The notes under the pieces are model-generated. The model was not told the origin of the DNA. It worked only from the letters and a program-made list of their open reading frames with translations, and did no database searches. From NCBI GenBank assembly GCA_021772915.1, contig JAJFLB010000026.1, positions 62,001-126,000 on the forward strand: a stretch of 64,000 bases of DNA, given 5' to 3'. Position 1 is the stretch's first letter, and the number at the start of each line of letters is the position of its first letter. Both the position numbers and the translations under genes were made by a program. Origin of the DNA: Gammaproteobacteria bacterium. GTDB taxonomy: Bacteria > Pseudomonadota > Gammaproteobacteria > Xanthomonadales > SZUA-36. Below are positions 62,112 to 64,000 of this stretch, one piece after another.

Positions 62112-63470
62112 TCAATCTAAAGTCCTCCCAGGTGCTGTCCCTGTGTTCGCCCGGATGTGCCTGCCGAGCCATGCAAATGCAACGCTAGAGACAATGATAT
62201 TCGCGATACTGCTGGCTGCAAATAGACCGTCGAGCCCAAAAAGCCACCGCCCGGCAAACGCCAGTGGCAAAAACACAACCACCACCCTCAAGGTAGAAAT
62301 CACCACACTTGGCCTGGGCCTTCCGGAACCATTAAAGCTGGCATTGACTGACATCACCAGACCGTATGCACCCCAGCTCCAGGCTACCAGCCAAATGTAA
62401 TGTGAGGCGATCGTCTGGATGTTTTCCGAGTCGGTGAACAAGGCTGTCAGCGGTGTAGCCAGCAGGCTCACAATGACGGCGAGCAGCAAACCAGATGCCA
62501 GACAAAACCGTGTAATGATGCGGCGGGCCTCGAGTAAACGCTCAAAACAACCGGCCCCGAAATTTTGACCAAAAAACGGACTGGAAACTGCTGACAGGGC
62601 ATAGAACGGAATCAGCGCCATCGGCTCTATACGCATGGCGATACCGAAGCCGGCGACCGCATCAGCACCATAGCCTGCCACCATCGCCACTACTATGGCG
62701 CTGGACAGGGGGATTATCGCGTTGGTGATCATCGCCGGTATGCCGATCGCCAGCATGTGCTTCCAGGAGTCAAAAATATCCTGGAGAGGGGCAATAACAC
62801 TGGCGAACACATTCAGGCGCGTGTGCAGGTACCAGGTGGTGAACAGCAGCATGCAAATGTTGGAGATCAGCGTTGCGACCGCCGCACCCTGGATTTCGAG
62901 ACGTGGAAAACCCAGCCAGCCGAAAATAAACAGGGGATCCAGTATCAGGTTCAACAAGGCTGCAATGACAATGATCTTGCTTTCCAGTGCTGCATTACCA
63001 CGTGCCCGGATGGACGCGAGACAGGACCAAAGCGCGACATCAACTGGGGCGACCCAATACCACACGCTCATATAACGATCGATCTGCGGCATCAGTTCCG
63101 CGGGTGCCCGCAACAGGCCGAAAACCGGATTGATGGATGCCAGACCAATGAAACACAATATCAGTGCTACCAGTGCGGCCAGCACCGCAGTGTCAGTTGT
63201 CAGGCGGCGGGCGAGGTGTTGCTGATCACTCCCGACAGCACGGGAAACACAGGAGGCAGCCCCGGCTTCGAATCCAATCCCAATACCGTAAATCAACCAG
63301 ATTACAGGCAATGTGAACCCGATCGCGGCCAGTGGTGCATCCCCCAGTTGGCCAATAAAAAACAGGTCAACGGCCTCGAAGGAAAAAATTGCCAGCAGAC
63401 CAAAAGCAAACGGTGTCCCCTGCCGGCGCAAGTTCCGTGCAACCGAGCCTTGGGTCAGGTCAAGTGTCAT
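62112..63470 (-). CDS. MATE family efflux transporter
   Basis: 452 residues with about twelve hydrophobic helices in two halves, starting ATG at 63470. VDLFFIGQLGDAPLAAIGFT is the typical first MATE motif, and VSPFFGQNFGAG is the repeat of the second half. MATE proteins export cationic drugs or metabolites in exchange for Na+ or H+. Substrate cannot be inferred. Confidence 0.9.
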   Translation of the reverse strand: MTLDLTQGSVARNLRRQGTPFAFGLLAIFSFEAVDLFFIGQLGDAPLAAIGFTLPVIWLIYGIGIGFEAGAASCVSRAVGSDQQHLARRLTTDTAVLAALVALILCFIGLASINPVFGLLRAPAELMPQIDRYMSVWYWVAPVDVALWSCLASIRARGNAALESKIIVIAALLNLILDPLFIFGWLGFPRLEIQGAAVATLISNICMLLFTTWYLHTRLNVFASVIAPLQDIFDSWKHMLAIGIPAMITNAIIPLSSAIVVAMVAGYGADAVAGFGIAMRIEPMALIPFYALSAVSSPFFGQNFGAGCFERLLEARRIITRFCLASGLLLAVIVSLLATPLTALFTDSENIQTIASHYIWLVAWSWGAYGLVMSVNASFNGSGRPRPSVVISTLRVVVVFLPLAFAGRWLFGLDGLFAASSIANIIVSSVAFAWLGRHIRANTGTAPGRTLD

Positions 63471-63574
63471 GTCTCATCTGAAATATTGGTCATATATTTG
63501 TCCACAATAACGATCTGCTATAGTTACCCTGGTTCAACTTTGAATGATTCTTGCTTAAGCTCGGGAGATACGCA

Positions 63575-64000
63575 ATGTCCTACGTAGACTGGATGATCCG
63601 CACCAAACAACTCGGAACCTGTAGTTGTGACTACGGTTGTCCATGCGAATTCAATGCCGCGCCTACGCGGTTGCCCTGCGAGGGTGTTATGGCCATGGAA
63701 ATCACCGAGGGATATTTCGGTGACGTACGGCTCGACGGTCTGCGTGTGGCCGGCGTGTACCGCTGGCCGGGACCGGTCCACGAATGTGACGGCACCTGGT
63801 GGAGCATCATCGACAAAGCTGCCTCGGAAGAACAGGTGGAGGCGCTCTTCAAGATTCTGGGTGGTGAGGAGCAGGAACCCAATACCGGTTTTGCCATTTA
63901 CGGCGCCACTGTCGAGCACGAACCCGAACCCCTGTTTGCAGACATTGAATTTGAATGGGACATCGAGGGTCGGACAGGTCGTTTCCTTGTGGACGGTGTG
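63575..64000 (+). CDS. DUF1326-like protein, N-terminal part (cut by window edge)
   Basis: 142 residues are readable from the ATG at 63575 to the window end without a stop; GGGAG precedes the start. The N-terminal cysteine cluster GTCSCDYGCPCEFNA, the GVYRWPGPVHECDGTWWSII segment and FDIE-type strand (ADIEFEWDIEG) match DUF1326 proteins, whose function is unknown. Metal binding by the clustered cysteines is plausible. Confidence 0.75.
   Translation, partial: MSYVDWMIRTKQLGTCSCDYGCPCEFNAAPTRLPCEGVMAMEITEGYFGDVRLDGLRVAGVYRWPGPVHECDGTWWSIIDKAASEEQVEALFKILGGEEQEPNTGFAIYGATVEHEPEPLFADIEFEWDIEGRTGRFLVDGV

Overview
This 64 kb window reads as a chromosomal segment of a gammaproteobacterium. The block yceF / yceD-rpmF-plsX-fabH-fabG-acpP-fabF-pabC-mltG-tmk-holB-pilZ, the mnmA-hflD pair, divergent clpS-clpA followed by infA, and a tRNA-Gly/tRNA-Cys pair are all class-typical arrangements. 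I cannot place it below class from the sequence alone. Both edges cut genes: a FadB/FadJ-like beta-oxidation gene on the left and a DUF1326-like gene on the right. Region by region: 1-12.5 kb is lipid, envelope and replication housekeeping. fabD is missing from its usual place between fabH and fabG, and pabB sits between fabF and pabC. A 125-133 bp inverted-repeat element lies exactly between fabF and pabB. 12.5-24 kb holds an aminotransferase, dinB, fadD, a second (260 bp) inverted-repeat element just upstream of fadD, a glutamate-cysteine-ligase-like/CBS fusion, a small lipoprotein, the large helicase Lhr and a decayed gene. 24-30 kb holds a crotonase, a BaeSR-like two-component system, a divergent Spy/CpxP-like periplasmic protein with a BaeR-box-like site, an exported DUF1566 protein and a zinc-ribbon protein. 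30-38 kb is acnA, hflD, mnmA, clpS, clpA, infA and two tRNAs behind a clear sigma70 promoter. 37.9-42.5 kb is one giant repeat-built surface protein with an IPTL-CTERM-like sorting tail. 42.8-56.8 kb is the most unusual part. A tightly overlapping minus-strand operon encodes two membrane-anchored VWA proteins, an FHA protein, a MotA/TolQ/ExbB-type channel, a trypsin-like/FHA membrane protein, a transmembrane Ser/Thr kinase with a formylglycine-enzyme-like domain, and an acidic exported protein. It is flanked by a divergent exported CHAT protein and by a plus-strand lipoprotein plus a secreted protein. I read this as a candidate undescribed ion-driven, phosphorylation-regulated envelope machine: the VWA proteins carry an N-terminal membrane helix with a conserved Asp, like ExbD/MotB, and so could be the B subunits of the channel. 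Several enzyme-like domains in it have lost catalytic residues, which suggests scaffolding or sensing rather than catalysis. 56.8-61.3 kb is an operon whose three products would oxidise a 2-hydroxy acid, decarboxylate the 2-oxo acid and oxidise the aldehyde, a mandelate-pathway-like logic, with a perfect 16 bp palindrome upstream. The window ends with a proline-rich membrane protein, a MATE transporter and the DUF1326 gene.
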